Assembly: GCA_002493965.1 (NCBI GenBank)
Contig: DLAP01000025.1
Coordinates: 1-51,460 of the forward strand
DNA from: Clostridiales bacterium UBA7044
Lineage (GTDB): Bacteria; Bacillota; Clostridia; Oscillospirales; Oscillospiraceae
Reading direction: 5' to 3'
DNA length: 51,460 nucleotides
The notes below the pieces were generated by a model. It was not told where the DNA came from. It saw only the letters and a list, made by a program, of their open reading frames with translations, and did no database searches. The translations under genes and the position numbers were made by a program. This document shows, in pieces, positions 22,946 to 30,899 of this stretch (within the stretch, counting starts at the first letter, position 1; the number at the start of each line of letters is the position of its first letter).

Positions 22946-23860
22946 ATGAAAATGATCGATATTGGGAAAAGCGGCCTGACTGCCTCAGCGGTGGGCATCG
23001 GCTGTATGCGCATCCCGGAACTGTCTGCCCGGGAGGTGGAGACCCTGATCCGCACTGCTTTGGACACGGGCATCAACCTGTTTGACCATGCGGATATCTA
23101 CGGCGGCGGGCAGTGTGAGTCTATCTTCGGAGAGGTCCTGGCCGGGCAGCCCCAGCTCCGGGAACAGATGGTGCTCCAGTCCAAGTGCGGCATCCGTCAG
23201 GGGTATTATGACCTGTCCAAGGAGCATATCCTCACCTCAGTGGACGGCATCTTAAAGCGGCTTCACACGGACTATCTGGATCTGCTCCTGCTCCACCGGC
23301 CGGACAGCCTCATGGAGCCGGAGGAGATTGGGGAAGCTTTTGACGATCTTGCCGGTTCCGGCAAGGTGCGCTACTTTGGCGTAAGCAATATGAATCCTAC
23401 CCAGATCGAACTGATCCAGTCCGCTCTGGGACAGAAGTTGGTGGCCAATCAGATGCAGTTCAGCCTGGCCCGCAGCGGCTTGGTGGATTCCGGGATCCAT
23501 GCCAACGTCCCTTCTGCCCAGGACAGCCGGGACGAAAGCGTGCTGGAATACTGCCGCCTGAAAAACATCACCATCCAGACCTGGTCGCCTCTCCAGTACG
23601 GCTTCTTTGCGGGTACCTTCCTTGGGTCGGAGAAATTCCCGGAGCTGAACGCCCAATTGAATGCCTTAGCAGAGCAGTACAGAGTGACTCCCGGGGCTGT
23701 TGCCATCGCCTGGATCCTGCGACATCCCGCAAAGATGCAGGTGATCTGCGGAAGTAAGAACCCCCGCCGGATTTCGGAGACCGCCGCTGCCGCTCAGGTA
23801 GAGCTGACCCGTCAGGAGTGGTACAGCCTCTACTGCGCAGCAGGCAACGATCTGCCCTGA
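22946..23860 (+). CDS. Aldo/keto reductase
   Basis: A 304-residue NADPH-dependent TIM-barrel oxidoreductase of the YdhF-like branch. The catalytic tetrad region is visible: FDHADIYGGG (Asp, Tyr), VLQSKCGI (Lys) and LDLLLLHRPD (His), followed by KVRYFGVSNMNP and WSPLQYG. C-terminal VICGSKNPRRISETAAA binds the nucleotide phosphate. The only in-frame ATG start (22946) has its AAAGGA about 13 bases away, a loose spacing. The gene sits alone, divergent from one transporter operon and convergent with the other. Any link to nucleoside metabolism is unproven. Confidence 0.93.
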   Translation: MKMIDIGKSGLTASAVGIGCMRIPELSAREVETLIRTALDTGINLFDHADIYGGGQCESIFGEVLAGQPQLREQMVLQSKCGIRQGYYDLSKEHILTSVDGILKRLHTDYLDLLLLHRPDSLMEPEEIGEAFDDLAGSGKVRYFGVSNMNPTQIELIQSALGQKLVANQMQFSLARSGLVDSGIHANVPSAQDSRDESVLEYCRLKNITIQTWSPLQYGFFAGTFLGSEKFPELNAQLNALAEQYRVTPGAVAIAWILRHPAKMQVICGSKNPRRISETAAAAQVELTRQEWYSLYCAAGNDLP

Positions 23861-23869
23861 TAAAGAAGA

Positions 23870-23913
23870 GAAAGCACCTGGCCTGCGAATAGACAGACCA
23901 GGTACTTTCTTTT
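23870..23913. terminator. Bidirectional terminator between AKR and ABC permease genes
   Basis: GAAAGCACCTGG (23870-23881) pairs with CCAGGTACTTTC (23898-23909, one mismatch). T-rich sequence follows on the plus strand and TCTTCTTT on the minus strand. Confidence 0.8.
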
Positions 23914-24903
23914 CTATCGGTCTTCCCGGAAGTAGGCAAGACCCAGACTTTCGGGAGGCTGCTTCTCCCGCTGGTTGCGCATACTGGACAGCACCAGCAC
24001 AACGATGGTGACAATATAGGGGAGCATCTTGTACAGTTCTTTGACACTCAGGTTCATGCCTGTGGGGACGAACAGATACAGGATATACAGTCCGCCAAAG
24101 AGGATGGAGGAGAGAATGCCCACATTGGGCCGCCAGGTGGTGAAAATCACCAGGGCGATAGCCAGCCAGCCCCGGTCGCCGAAAGCGTTGTTGGACCAGA
24201 CACCGCAGGCGTAGTCCATGACGTAGTACAGACCGCCCAGACCCGCGATCATGCTGCCAATACAGGTGGCGGCGTACTTGTAGCGGGTGATGTTGATACC
24301 GGCGGCGTCTGCGGTGGCGGGATTCTCGCCAACGGCCCGGAGGTGAAGTCCCGTCCGGGTGCGTTTCAGGAAATAGGAACTGAGCAGGGCGATAGCAATG
24401 GCCAGATACGCCAGGAAGCCATAGCTGAGGAACAGACTGCCAAACCAGCCTAAGCTTTCCGCAAAGGGAAGAGAAGCACTAAAATAGGCGCTGGTGGCGG
24501 ACAGAGCGATGGAGGGTACGTCGCTGCCGGTGAGCTTCATGAGGGAGCCGCCGAAGAAGTTGCCGAAGCCCACGCCGAAGGTAGTCATGGCAAGGCCGGT
24601 GACGTTCTGGTTGGCACGGAGGGTTACGGTGAGGAAGCAGTAGAGAAGGCCCATGAGCAGGGAGCCCAGGAGACAGGACAGCATGGGAATGGCAATGGCC
24701 AGAAATGCGTTCAGGTTTCCGCCTGTGGACTGCTCATAGAGGAAGGATCCGATGACGCCGCTGATGGCGCCCACATACATGATGCCGGGAATACCCAGGT
24801 TCAGGTTGCCGGACTTTTCCGTCAGGGTTTCGCCGGTGGCGCCGTACAGCAGAGGGATGCTCTGCACCACAGCCCGGGGGAAAAAGGAAACAAAATCAAA
24901 CAT
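23914..24903 (-). CDS. Nucleoside-type ABC transporter permease (NupQ-like), BMP operon
   Basis: A 329-residue permease with about nine helices, last gene of the BMP operon. Landmarks: YGATGETLTEKSGNLNLGIPGIMYVGAISG, TRTGLHLRAVGENPATADAAGINITRYKYAATCIGSMIAGLGG, and FGDRGWLAIALVIFTTWRP. It aligns by eye with the 314-residue permease of the other unit (same LRA.GE.P..AD..GIN...Y motif), so the two sets are paralogous. Only three bases separate it from the upstream permease stop. Confidence 0.9.
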   Translation of the reverse strand: MFDFVSFFPRAVVQSIPLLYGATGETLTEKSGNLNLGIPGIMYVGAISGVIGSFLYEQSTGGNLNAFLAIAIPMLSCLLGSLLMGLLYCFLTVTLRANQNVTGLAMTTFGVGFGNFFGGSLMKLTGSDVPSIALSATSAYFSASLPFAESLGWFGSLFLSYGFLAYLAIAIALLSSYFLKRTRTGLHLRAVGENPATADAAGINITRYKYAATCIGSMIAGLGGLYYVMDYACGVWSNNAFGDRGWLAIALVIFTTWRPNVGILSSILFGGLYILYLFVPTGMNLSVKELYKMLPYIVTIVVLVLSSMRNQREKQPPESLGLAYFREDR

Positions 24904-24906
24904 GGC

Positions 24907-26004
24907 TTACCCCTCCTTCTTAGCCCCGCGGAAGCGGACAGAATAGCGAATGAAGAACTCGCTGCCGATGATAAAGAATAGAATGATGCCGGTGAGAATG
25001 TCGCCGAAAGCATGGTTTAAGCCGAAGTCCGTGGAAATTTCGCTGGCGCCCCGGCCCAGGAAGACCAGAAGGAAGCTGGTGAAGATCATGCTGATTGGGT
25101 TGAAGTTTGCCAGCCACGACACCATGACGGCGGTGAAGCCCCGGCCATCGGTAATGGTAGTGGTGATGGTGTGATCGGTGCCGCCCACCAGCAGCAGTCC
25201 CGCCAGGCCGCACAGGGCGCCGGAGAGAATCATGGTGCGGACGATAACCTTGTCCACCTTGATGCCCACATACCGGGCGGTGCGTTCGCTCTGGCCCACC
25301 ACGGCAATTTCATAGCCGTGCTTGGAACGGGTCAGGTAGACATACATGAGGGCGGTGAGGATCGCTACCACGATGACGTTCAGCAGGTACTTATAGCTGC
25401 CGATCTGGGGAAGCCAGCCGGCCTGGGTGGATTGGTTGATAATGCCGATCTTGCCGGCCCCCTTGGGAACCTCCCAGAGAATGACGAAGTAGGCAACCAA
25501 TTGGGTGGCTACATAGTTCATCATCAGGGTGAACAGGGTTTCGTTGGTGCCCCATTTGGCCTTACAGATGGCGGGAATGGCGCCCCAGACAGCCCCGGCG
25601 AAGAGGCTGGCAATGACCATCAGGCAGATGAGCAGCCAGTTTGGAATCTTATTTCCCAGCAGGATCATGCAGGCGGCGGTGGCAAGGCCGCCCACCAGAA
25701 TCTGACCCTCGCCGCCGATGTTCCAGAACCGCATTTTGAAAGCGGGGGTCACGGCAAGAGATACACAGAGCAGGATCGCGATGTTTTGCAGCAGGATCCA
25801 AATCTTCCGGGGTGTGCCGAAAGCGCCGTCCCACATGGTGGCGAAAACCGCCAGAGGATTGATCCCGGTGAAGGCCATAGTCACAATGGCGCAGGTGAGC
25901 AGGGCCAGCAGAATCGCTGCGGCCCGAACACCCCAGCCAAAATACCAGGGCATGGCTTTTCGCTTGGAAATCTGAATGAGGGGCGCGTTATTGGTTTTCG
26001 CCAT
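24907..26004 (-). CDS. Nucleoside-type ABC transporter permease (NupP-like), BMP operon
   Basis: A 365-residue permease with about ten helices. It carries LLCVSLAVTPAFKMRFWNIGGEGQILVGG (compare the FAYKVGMFNIGAAGQ motif of its paralogue), TRSKHGYEIAVVGQSERTARYVGIKVDKVIVRTMILSGALCGLAGL and DGRGFTAVMVSWLANFNP. The ATG at 26004 is chosen, with GGAGG 11 bases upstream; the TTG at 26022 would overlap the SD. The gene overlaps the end of the ATPase gene by 17 bases, implying coupling. Confidence 0.9.
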   Translation of the reverse strand: MAKTNNAPLIQISKRKAMPWYFGWGVRAAAILLALLTCAIVTMAFTGINPLAVFATMWDGAFGTPRKIWILLQNIAILLCVSLAVTPAFKMRFWNIGGEGQILVGGLATAACMILLGNKIPNWLLICLMVIASLFAGAVWGAIPAICKAKWGTNETLFTLMMNYVATQLVAYFVILWEVPKGAGKIGIINQSTQAGWLPQIGSYKYLLNVIVVAILTALMYVYLTRSKHGYEIAVVGQSERTARYVGIKVDKVIVRTMILSGALCGLAGLLLVGGTDHTITTTITDGRGFTAVMVSWLANFNPISMIFTSFLLVFLGRGASEISTDFGLNHAFGDILTGIILFFIIGSEFFIRYSVRFRGAKKEG

Positions 26005-27535
26005 GGCTTTCGTCACCTCCAATACGGGTCATCATCATACCCACCTGGTTTTTCTCTGCTGTGCGGCCATCCAGAATGCCGCTGACCTTGCCGCCGCAGA
26101 GAACCACAATCCGGTCGCACAGCTCCAGCAGCACATCCAGGTCTTCGCCTACATAGATCACAGCCACACCGGCCTGCTTCTGCTTGGTGATCAGGTCATA
26201 AATGGTGTAAGAGGAATTGATGTCCAGCCCCCGGACGGCATAGGCCGTCAGCAGAACTGTGGGGGCGGAGGAAATTTCCCGGCCCACCAGCACCTTCTGC
26301 ACATTGCCGCCGGAAAGACGGCGCACCGGGGTGGACACGCCGGGGGTGTTCACATCCAGCTCCTCCACCACGTGCTCAGCCAGATGCTTGGGGGTCAGCC
26401 GGTCGGTGAAGATGCTGTGGCCCTTCCGGAAGGAGCGGAGCATCATATTGTCCGTCAGGTCCATGTCGCCGACTAAGCCCATGCCCAGCCGGTCTTCCGG
26501 CACGAAGGACAGGGATACGCCCATGGAGGCGATGGCCAGAGGATCTTTTCCAATCAGTTCATCGGTGGAGCCATCGTCCTCCACATAACGGATGCTGCCC
26601 TTCTCTACCTTTTGCAGGCCCGCGATAGATTCCAGCAGCTCCTTCTGGCCGCAGCCGGAAATACCGGCAATTCCCAAAATCTCGCCGCTATAGGCGGTAA
26701 AGGAAACGTCATCCAGCTTTAAGATCCCGTCGATGCTGCGGACAGTCAGGCCCTCGATCTGAATCCGGGGCTTGGGATTCACCGGCTCGGGACGGTGGAT
26801 GTTCAGGTCCACCGCATGACCTACCATCATGTTGGTCATTTCCTTGGCATTGGTGTTTTTGGTCAGCATATCTCCCACAAAGCGGCCCTTATTCAGGATG
26901 GCCACCCGGTCAGACAGGCTTTCCACCTCATGCATTTTGTGGGTGATGATGACGATGGCCTTGCCGCTATCCCGCATGTTCCGCAGGACGGCAAAAAGCT
27001 TTTCCGTCTCCTGAGGGGTGAGAACGGCGGTGGGCTCGTCCAGGATCAGAATGTCCGCGCCCCGGTAGAGTACCTTTACGATCTCCACGGTCTGCTTCTG
27101 GGAGACGGACATATCATAGATTTTCTGGTTGGGGTCCACGTCAAAGCCGTAGGCATCGCAAATCTCCCGCACCTTTTTGGCGACCTTTTCCATATTCAGC
27201 CGCCCCGGCTCCTTCAGGCCCAGCACAATGTTTTCCGCCGCAGTGAGCACGTCCACCAGCTTGAAGTGCTGATGGATCATACCAATGCCATGGTCGAAAG
27301 CATCCTTGGGGGAGGAAATTACCACGGGCTTGCCGTCAATGCAGATTTCTCCCTCGTCCGGGTAGTAGATGCCGGAGAGCATATTCATGAGGGTGGTTTT
27401 GCCGCTGCCGTTTTCGCCCAGCAGGGCCAGAATCTCTCCCCGGTAGATGTCCAGCCAGACCTTGTCATTGGCCAGCACCGTACCGAAGGTCTTGGAAATG
27501 TCCCGCATGGTGACGGCGGGGATTTTGTTATCCAA
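25988..27535 (-). CDS. Nucleoside-type ABC transporter ATPase, double NBD (NupO-like), BMP operon
   Basis: A 515-residue double-NBD ATPase. NBD1 has Walker A GENGSGKTT (40-48), HQHFKLVDVLTA, Walker B ILILDEPTAVL and a degenerate signature (SVSQKQTVE). NBD2 has GISGCGQKEL, the good signature LSGGNVQK, but a strongly altered Walker B (VLLTAYAVRGLD) and H-loop region (VIYVGEDLDVL). The family usually shows AQPTRGLD and SEELDE, so this NBD2 is more degenerate than its paralogue at 21183-22724. The start is TTG at 27535, about ten bases after AAGGAG; no ATG fits. Confidence 0.9.
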   Translation of the reverse strand: MDNKIPAVTMRDISKTFGTVLANDKVWLDIYRGEILALLGENGSGKTTLMNMLSGIYYPDEGEICIDGKPVVISSPKDAFDHGIGMIHQHFKLVDVLTAAENIVLGLKEPGRLNMEKVAKKVREICDAYGFDVDPNQKIYDMSVSQKQTVEIVKVLYRGADILILDEPTAVLTPQETEKLFAVLRNMRDSGKAIVIITHKMHEVESLSDRVAILNKGRFVGDMLTKNTNAKEMTNMMVGHAVDLNIHRPEPVNPKPRIQIEGLTVRSIDGILKLDDVSFTAYSGEILGIAGISGCGQKELLESIAGLQKVEKGSIRYVEDDGSTDELIGKDPLAIASMGVSLSFVPEDRLGMGLVGDMDLTDNMMLRSFRKGHSIFTDRLTPKHLAEHVVEELDVNTPGVSTPVRRLSGGNVQKVLVGREISSAPTVLLTAYAVRGLDINSSYTIYDLITKQKQAGVAVIYVGEDLDVLLELCDRIVVLCGGKVSGILDGRTAEKNQVGMMMTRIGGDESHGENQ

Positions 27536-27595
27536 AAGGCGTCAACTCCTTCTTCATAATCCAGGATGGGATGGCGGGGAAAATGGTTCTGTTAC

Positions 27596-27666
27596 AAAGG
27601 GCAGCGCGGCGGAAGTTCACTGCGCTGCCCTTTATAGCAGGCTATGGGAGTCCCTTTCGGGACTCC
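27596..27666 (-). promoter_or_regulatory. Two strong hairpins between BMP lipoprotein and ATPase genes
   Basis: GGGAGTCCC-TTTC-GGGACTCCC (27645-27666, perfect 9 bp) and AAAGGGCAGCGC / GCGCTGCCCTTT (27596-27607 / 27622-27633, perfect 12 bp). Neither has a real T-tract on the minus strand. They probably reduce read-through or protect the 3' end of the lipoprotein mRNA, giving more binding protein than ATPase (inference). Confidence 0.65.
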
Positions 27667-27684
27667 CAATTGGGTGCTTGCTTT

Positions 27685-28944
27685 TTAGAAAGCGGTATCC
27701 ATCAGGTTGATGCCGTCGATCTTCAGATCGAAGTAAGGAGCGGAACGGAACTTGGATTCCATAACAGCGCCGTTCTCCACAGCCTCGGTATCGGGGGTGT
27801 AGTCGGGATCGGTGTCCACGTCAGCCATGAAGCTATCCACAGCAGCACCGTCCACAGTAAAGGTGGCGGTGTCAAAGACCTGCAGAGAGCCATTCTCCAG
27901 AGCGGCCTTCACTTCGGCAATCTTGTCGGCGGTACCGGCGGCGGCAGCCTGCTCGTTGACATCGGTCAGGACAACGGAGCCGGTGGCGATGGTGCCGGTG
28001 TAGTCGGCGGGGATAGCCTCGCCGTTCATCACAGCGGAGATAGCCAGCTCGTAATAGGGAGCCCAGTTAATCCGGGAGGAAACAATGAAGGTGTTGGGGC
28101 AGGCGGACAGGGTGGAGCCATTGTAGGAGACGTTGGGAACACCGGCAGTCTCGCAGGCAGTGGGAGCGCCCATGGAGTCGGCGTGCTGGCTGACCAGCTT
28201 GGCGCCGCCGGCAATCAGCTTGTTGGCGCCTTCCTTTTCGGCGGTCTCGTCATACCAGGAACCGGTGAAGGTAACATCCATGGTGACAGAGGGGCAGACG
28301 GACTTGGCGCCCAGATAGAAGGAGGTGTAACCGGAGATAACCTCAGCGTAGGTGAAAGCGCCAACATAGCCCATCTTGGCTTCCTCAGCGGTGAACGCAC
28401 CGGCTTCGATCATCTCGTTCAGCTTCATACCAGCGGCAACGCCAGCCAGGTAACGGCCTTCATAGATGGAAGCGAAAGCGTTGTGGAAGTTATCAAGACC
28501 CTGAGTGTGGGCCTTGGTGCCGGTGGCATGGCAGAACTGAACCTCGGGGAACTCCATGGCGGCCTGGATCATATAGTCCTCATGGCCGAAGGAGTCGGCA
28601 AAGATGATGTTGCAGCCGTCGTCCACCAGTTCAGCAGCAGCGTTGTAGCACTCCTGGCCTTCGGGGATGTTGGTACGGAAGACGTACTGATCTTCGCTGA
28701 GACCCAGGTTCGCGCAGGCTTCCTTGGCGGCGTTCATGAAGTTCAGGTCGTAAGTGGAGTTCTCGTCGTGCAGGAAGATGAAGCCAACCTTTACGTTGGC
28801 AGCGGCTGCTGCGGGAGCCTCGGTGGCATCGGCAGCGGGAGCGTCGGTCTTGGGTGCGGCCGTGGGAGCAGCGCTGTTACCGCCGCAAGCGGCCAGAGAC
28901 AGACACAGCACCAGGGCTAACACGAGTGCGATGAGCTTTTTCAT
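27685..28944 (-). CDS. BMP family substrate-binding lipoprotein
   Basis: A 419-residue extracytoplasmic receptor of the basic membrane protein/PnrA family, which binds purine nucleosides in characterised members. The lipoprotein signal peptide is MKKLIALVLALVLCLSLAAC with lipidation at Cys20, then a low-complexity Ala/Thr/Pro linker. The periplasmic-type fold begins VKVGFIFLHDENSTYDLNF and includes GCNIIFADSFGHEDYM, HNAFASIYEGRYLAGVAAG and KMGYVGAFTYAEVISGYTSFYLGAKSVCP. It is the first gene of its operon (receptor-ATPase-permease-permease) and lies directly downstream of xpt. Confidence 0.95.
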   Translation of the reverse strand: MKKLIALVLALVLCLSLAACGGNSAAPTAAPKTDAPAADATEAPAAAAANVKVGFIFLHDENSTYDLNFMNAAKEACANLGLSEDQYVFRTNIPEGQECYNAAAELVDDGCNIIFADSFGHEDYMIQAAMEFPEVQFCHATGTKAHTQGLDNFHNAFASIYEGRYLAGVAAGMKLNEMIEAGAFTAEEAKMGYVGAFTYAEVISGYTSFYLGAKSVCPSVTMDVTFTGSWYDETAEKEGANKLIAGGAKLVSQHADSMGAPTACETAGVPNVSYNGSTLSACPNTFIVSSRINWAPYYELAISAVMNGEAIPADYTGTIATGSVVLTDVNEQAAAAGTADKIAEVKAALENGSLQVFDTATFTVDGAAVDSFMADVDTDPDYTPDTEAVENGAVMESKFRSAPYFDLKIDGINLMDTAF

Positions 28945-29007
28945 GTTTCTTTTTCTCCTTTTTTGATTTTGTATATAAATTTAAGGATGCGCTTATATTA
29001 TGCCACT

Positions 29008-29205
29008 GATGAAACTGCGAAACACAGTTTCATCGCACACCGAAGATGTGCAATTCCAAAAAAGGGCGCTTTTTAACCGTTTTTTGGAATTAAGGCAGCA
29101 ATCAATGGGTTTCTTTTCTTTCATGGCGAACCATGAAAGAAAAGCAGGCGCAATTATTTTGCGCCCGAACAGCGTTAAGAGAGCTTGAAAGCTTTGGCTT
29201 TCAAG
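29008..29205. repeat. Array of five perfect hairpins between xpt and the BMP gene
   Basis: Five stem-loops in under 200 bases: GATGAAACTG / CAGTTTCATC (29008-29034); AATTCCAAAAAA / TTTTTTGGAATT (29052-29091); CTTTTCTTTCATGG / CCATGAAAGAAAAG with loop CGAA (29113-29144); GGCGCAA / TTGCGCC (29147-29165); CTTGAAAGC / GCTTTCAAG (29184-29205). Arms of 7-14 bp pair without mismatch. It fills the 285-base gap between xpt and the BMP gene (both minus strand). No T-tract marks a normal terminator and no known riboswitch fold was recognised. Confidence 0.75.
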
Positions 29206-29229
29206 GCTCATGGCACTGTTCTTTATCCA

Positions 29230-29802
29230 TTATTTACGGAAAACGATACCGTTTTCGTTCATGGCGTCGATGACGGCAAGGGATTCCACCCGGACGCCCT
29301 TGGCCCGGAGACGGTCGCCGCCGCCTTGGAAGCCCTTCTCAATGGCGACGGAAACACCGGCCACCTGGGCGCCTGCCTGGGCGCAGAGGTCCATCAGTCC
29401 CTCCAGCGCTTTGCCGTTGGCGAGGAAATCGTCCACCAGCAGCACCTTGTCCCCGGGAAGCAGGTAGTCGCTGCTGACTACGATATTGTAGTCGGTATTG
29501 TGGGTATAGGAGTGAACCACAGAGGAATAGACGCTGCCGTCCACGTTACTGGTTTTGTGCTTCTTGGCAAATACCATGGGCACGCCCAAGCTGATGCCTG
29601 CGGCGGCAGCGATGGCGATGCCGGAGGCTTCAATGGTCAGCACCTTGGTGACGCCCTGACTGCCGAAGAGCCGGGCAATCTCGTCGCCCATCTGCTTTAA
29701 GAATACAGTGTCGATCTGCTGATTCAAAAAGCTGCCTACCTTTAAGATCCCGCCGGGCAGAACTTTTCCCTCCGTGAGAATCTTTTCTTCCATGAGCTTC
29801 AT
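29230..29802 (-). CDS. xpt: Xanthine phosphoribosyltransferase
   Basis: A 190-residue salvage enzyme making XMP from xanthine and PRPP. It begins MKLMEEKILTEGKVLPGGILKVGSFLNQQID, the Xpt hallmark. The PRPP-binding loop is VLLVDDFLANGKAL (about 126-139), and TIEASGIAIA lies mid-protein. Length matches B. subtilis Xpt. The ATG at 29802 has AAAGGAG nine bases upstream; a longer frame crosses the riboswitch and is rejected. Transcription is controlled by the guanine riboswitch and terminator immediately upstream. Confidence 0.97.
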   Translation of the reverse strand: MKLMEEKILTEGKVLPGGILKVGSFLNQQIDTVFLKQMGDEIARLFGSQGVTKVLTIEASGIAIAAAAGISLGVPMVFAKKHKTSNVDGSVYSSVVHSYTHNTDYNIVVSSDYLLPGDKVLLVDDFLANGKALEGLMDLCAQAGAQVAGVSVAIEKGFQGGGDRLRAKGVRVESLAVIDAMNENGIVFRK

Positions 29803-29821
29803 CCCATGTGTCTCCTTTCGG

Positions 29822-29855
29822 AAATAAAAAGAGCAGACCGCTGCGCCAGTCTGCT
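29822..29855 (-). terminator. Riboswitch expression-platform terminator
   Basis: Minus strand: AGCAGAC / GTCTGCT (29855-29849 / 29838-29832) with a 10-base loop, then CTTTTTATTT. It sits between the aptamer and the xpt SD, as expected for ligand-induced termination. Confidence 0.85.
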
Positions 29856-29924
29856 TGCCGTTATTTCGCCGCCCGAAAAGAAAACAATGCACACGGAAAG
29901 TCAGTGCGCATTTTGTTTTTCCAG

Positions 29925-29995
29925 TACCAATAGTCGTGACTTCATCGGCATCACGGTAGAAACTTTCGGGCCATCTATCCGAAACTATATCGGCA
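29925..29995 (-). promoter_or_regulatory. Guanine-type purine riboswitch aptamer
   Basis: Read on the minus strand. P1 is UGCCGAUA / UAUUGGUA (8 pairs including G-U). P2 is UUUCGG / CCGAAA with loop AUAGAUGG. The invariant J2/3 AGUUUCUACC follows, then P3 GUGA / UCAC with loop UGCCGAUGAAG, and J3/1 GACUAU. The C in GACUAU (C74 equivalent) specifies guanine/hypoxanthine rather than adenine, which has GAUUAU. It controls xpt, and perhaps also the BMP transporter downstream. Confidence 0.95.
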
Positions 29996-30013
29996 AGTAT
30001 TGTATTTGCTTTT

Positions 30014-30042
30014 ATGGTACACATTTTTTTCATATTTGTCAA
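30014..30042 (-). promoter_or_regulatory. Promoter of the riboswitch-xpt transcript
   Basis: Minus strand: -35 TTGACA (30042-30037), 17-base spacer, -10 TACCAT (30019-30014), about 20 bases before the aptamer. With the divergent response-regulator promoter, this explains the 422-base gap 29803-30224. Confidence 0.8.
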
Positions 30043-30146
30043 CGGTTATCCACAGGATGCGGCGCAATTCTCGCTTTTATCCAAAAAAATCTCTCTTTTC
30101 AAAAGGGTTTCTGGTAATTTTAAGACTGGACCGGAGAGCTGAATTT

Positions 30147-30181
30147 TCCGGATTGCATCCGGAGGAAAGCTATGATAAAAT
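30147..30181 (+). promoter_or_regulatory. Promoter and dyad of the two-component system genes
   Basis: -35 TTGCAT (30153-30158), 17-base spacer, -10 TAAAAT (30176-30181). TCCGGA-TTGCA-TCCGGA (30147-30163) overlaps the -35 as a direct and inverted repeat, a plausible response-regulator site. Confidence 0.6.
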
Positions 30182-30224
30182 AAACCCCTTAAGAGACTCC
30201 GAAGGAACAGGGAGGAATGCCCGG

Positions 30225-30899
30225 ATGGAGAGAATCCTGATCGTAGAAGATGATAACGGCCTGAACCATGGCCTGTGCCGTGCGCTGGGGGAAGGGGAGA
30301 GGGAAATCCTTTCCTGCTTTAACCTGCGCACCGCCAGAGAAATGCTGGCAAAGGAAACCGTCTCCCTGCTCCTGCTGGATGTGAACCTGCCGGATGGAAA
30401 TGGGGTGGACTTTCTCCGGGAAGTGAAGGATGCTTCCCCGGAACTGCCTGTGATCCTGCTCACTGCCAACGATACGGACTTAGACATTGTGGATGGCTTG
30501 GAGCAGGGGGCGGACGATTACATTACAAAGCCCTTTTCCCTGTCTGTCCTCCGGGCCAGAGTCAATACCCAGCTTCGCAAAGCGTCCGGCCCCAAGGCTC
30601 CGGCCTTCCGCATGGATGGATTCCTGTTTGATTTCCCCAATCTCCGCTTTTTTGCCGGGGACCAAGAGGTGTTTTTGAGCAAAACGGAGCAGAAGCTATT
30701 GCGGCTTTTGATAGAAAACCGGGGAAATGTGATGCCCCGGGAGATCCTGGTTGACCGGATCTGGACGGATGGGGCAGACTTCGTAGAGGAAAACGCCTTG
30801 TCCGTCACCGTCAAGCGGCTCCGGGACAAGCTGGGGGCCCAGAGCTTTATCAAGACCGTATACGGCATCGGCTATATGTGGGTGAAAAAAGATGAATAG
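30225..30899 (+). CDS. OmpR-family response regulator
   Basis: A 224-residue transcription factor. The receiver domain has the acidic pair in ILIVEDDNG (residues 9-10), the phosphorylated Asp52 in LLLDVNLPDGNG, the switch Thr in ILLTAND and Lys in DYITKPFS. The C-terminal winged helix (about 128-224) has FLSKTEQKLLRLLIENRGNVMPREILVDRIW and SVTVKRLRDKLG.QSFIKTVYGIGY. The ATG at 30225 follows GGGAGG by nine bases. Its end overlaps the kinase gene by eight bases. The likely targets are the ABC transporter genes downstream, as in BceR-like systems (inference). Confidence 0.95.
   Translation: MERILIVEDDNGLNHGLCRALGEGEREILSCFNLRTAREMLAKETVSLLLLDVNLPDGNGVDFLREVKDASPELPVILLTANDTDLDIVDGLEQGADDYITKPFSLSVLRARVNTQLRKASGPKAPAFRMDGFLFDFPNLRFFAGDQEVFLSKTEQKLLRLLIENRGNVMPREILVDRIWTDGADFVEENALSVTVKRLRDKLGAQSFIKTVYGIGYMWVKKDE

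Noticed and set aside
27571..28920. Plus-strand open frame (449 codons) over the BMP lipoprotein gene
   Set aside because: Gly/Val/Ala-rich shadow of a clear lipoprotein gene; no start signals.
29008..29205. CRISPR array
   Set aside because: The hairpins have different sequences; there are no direct repeats with regular spacers and no cas genes.
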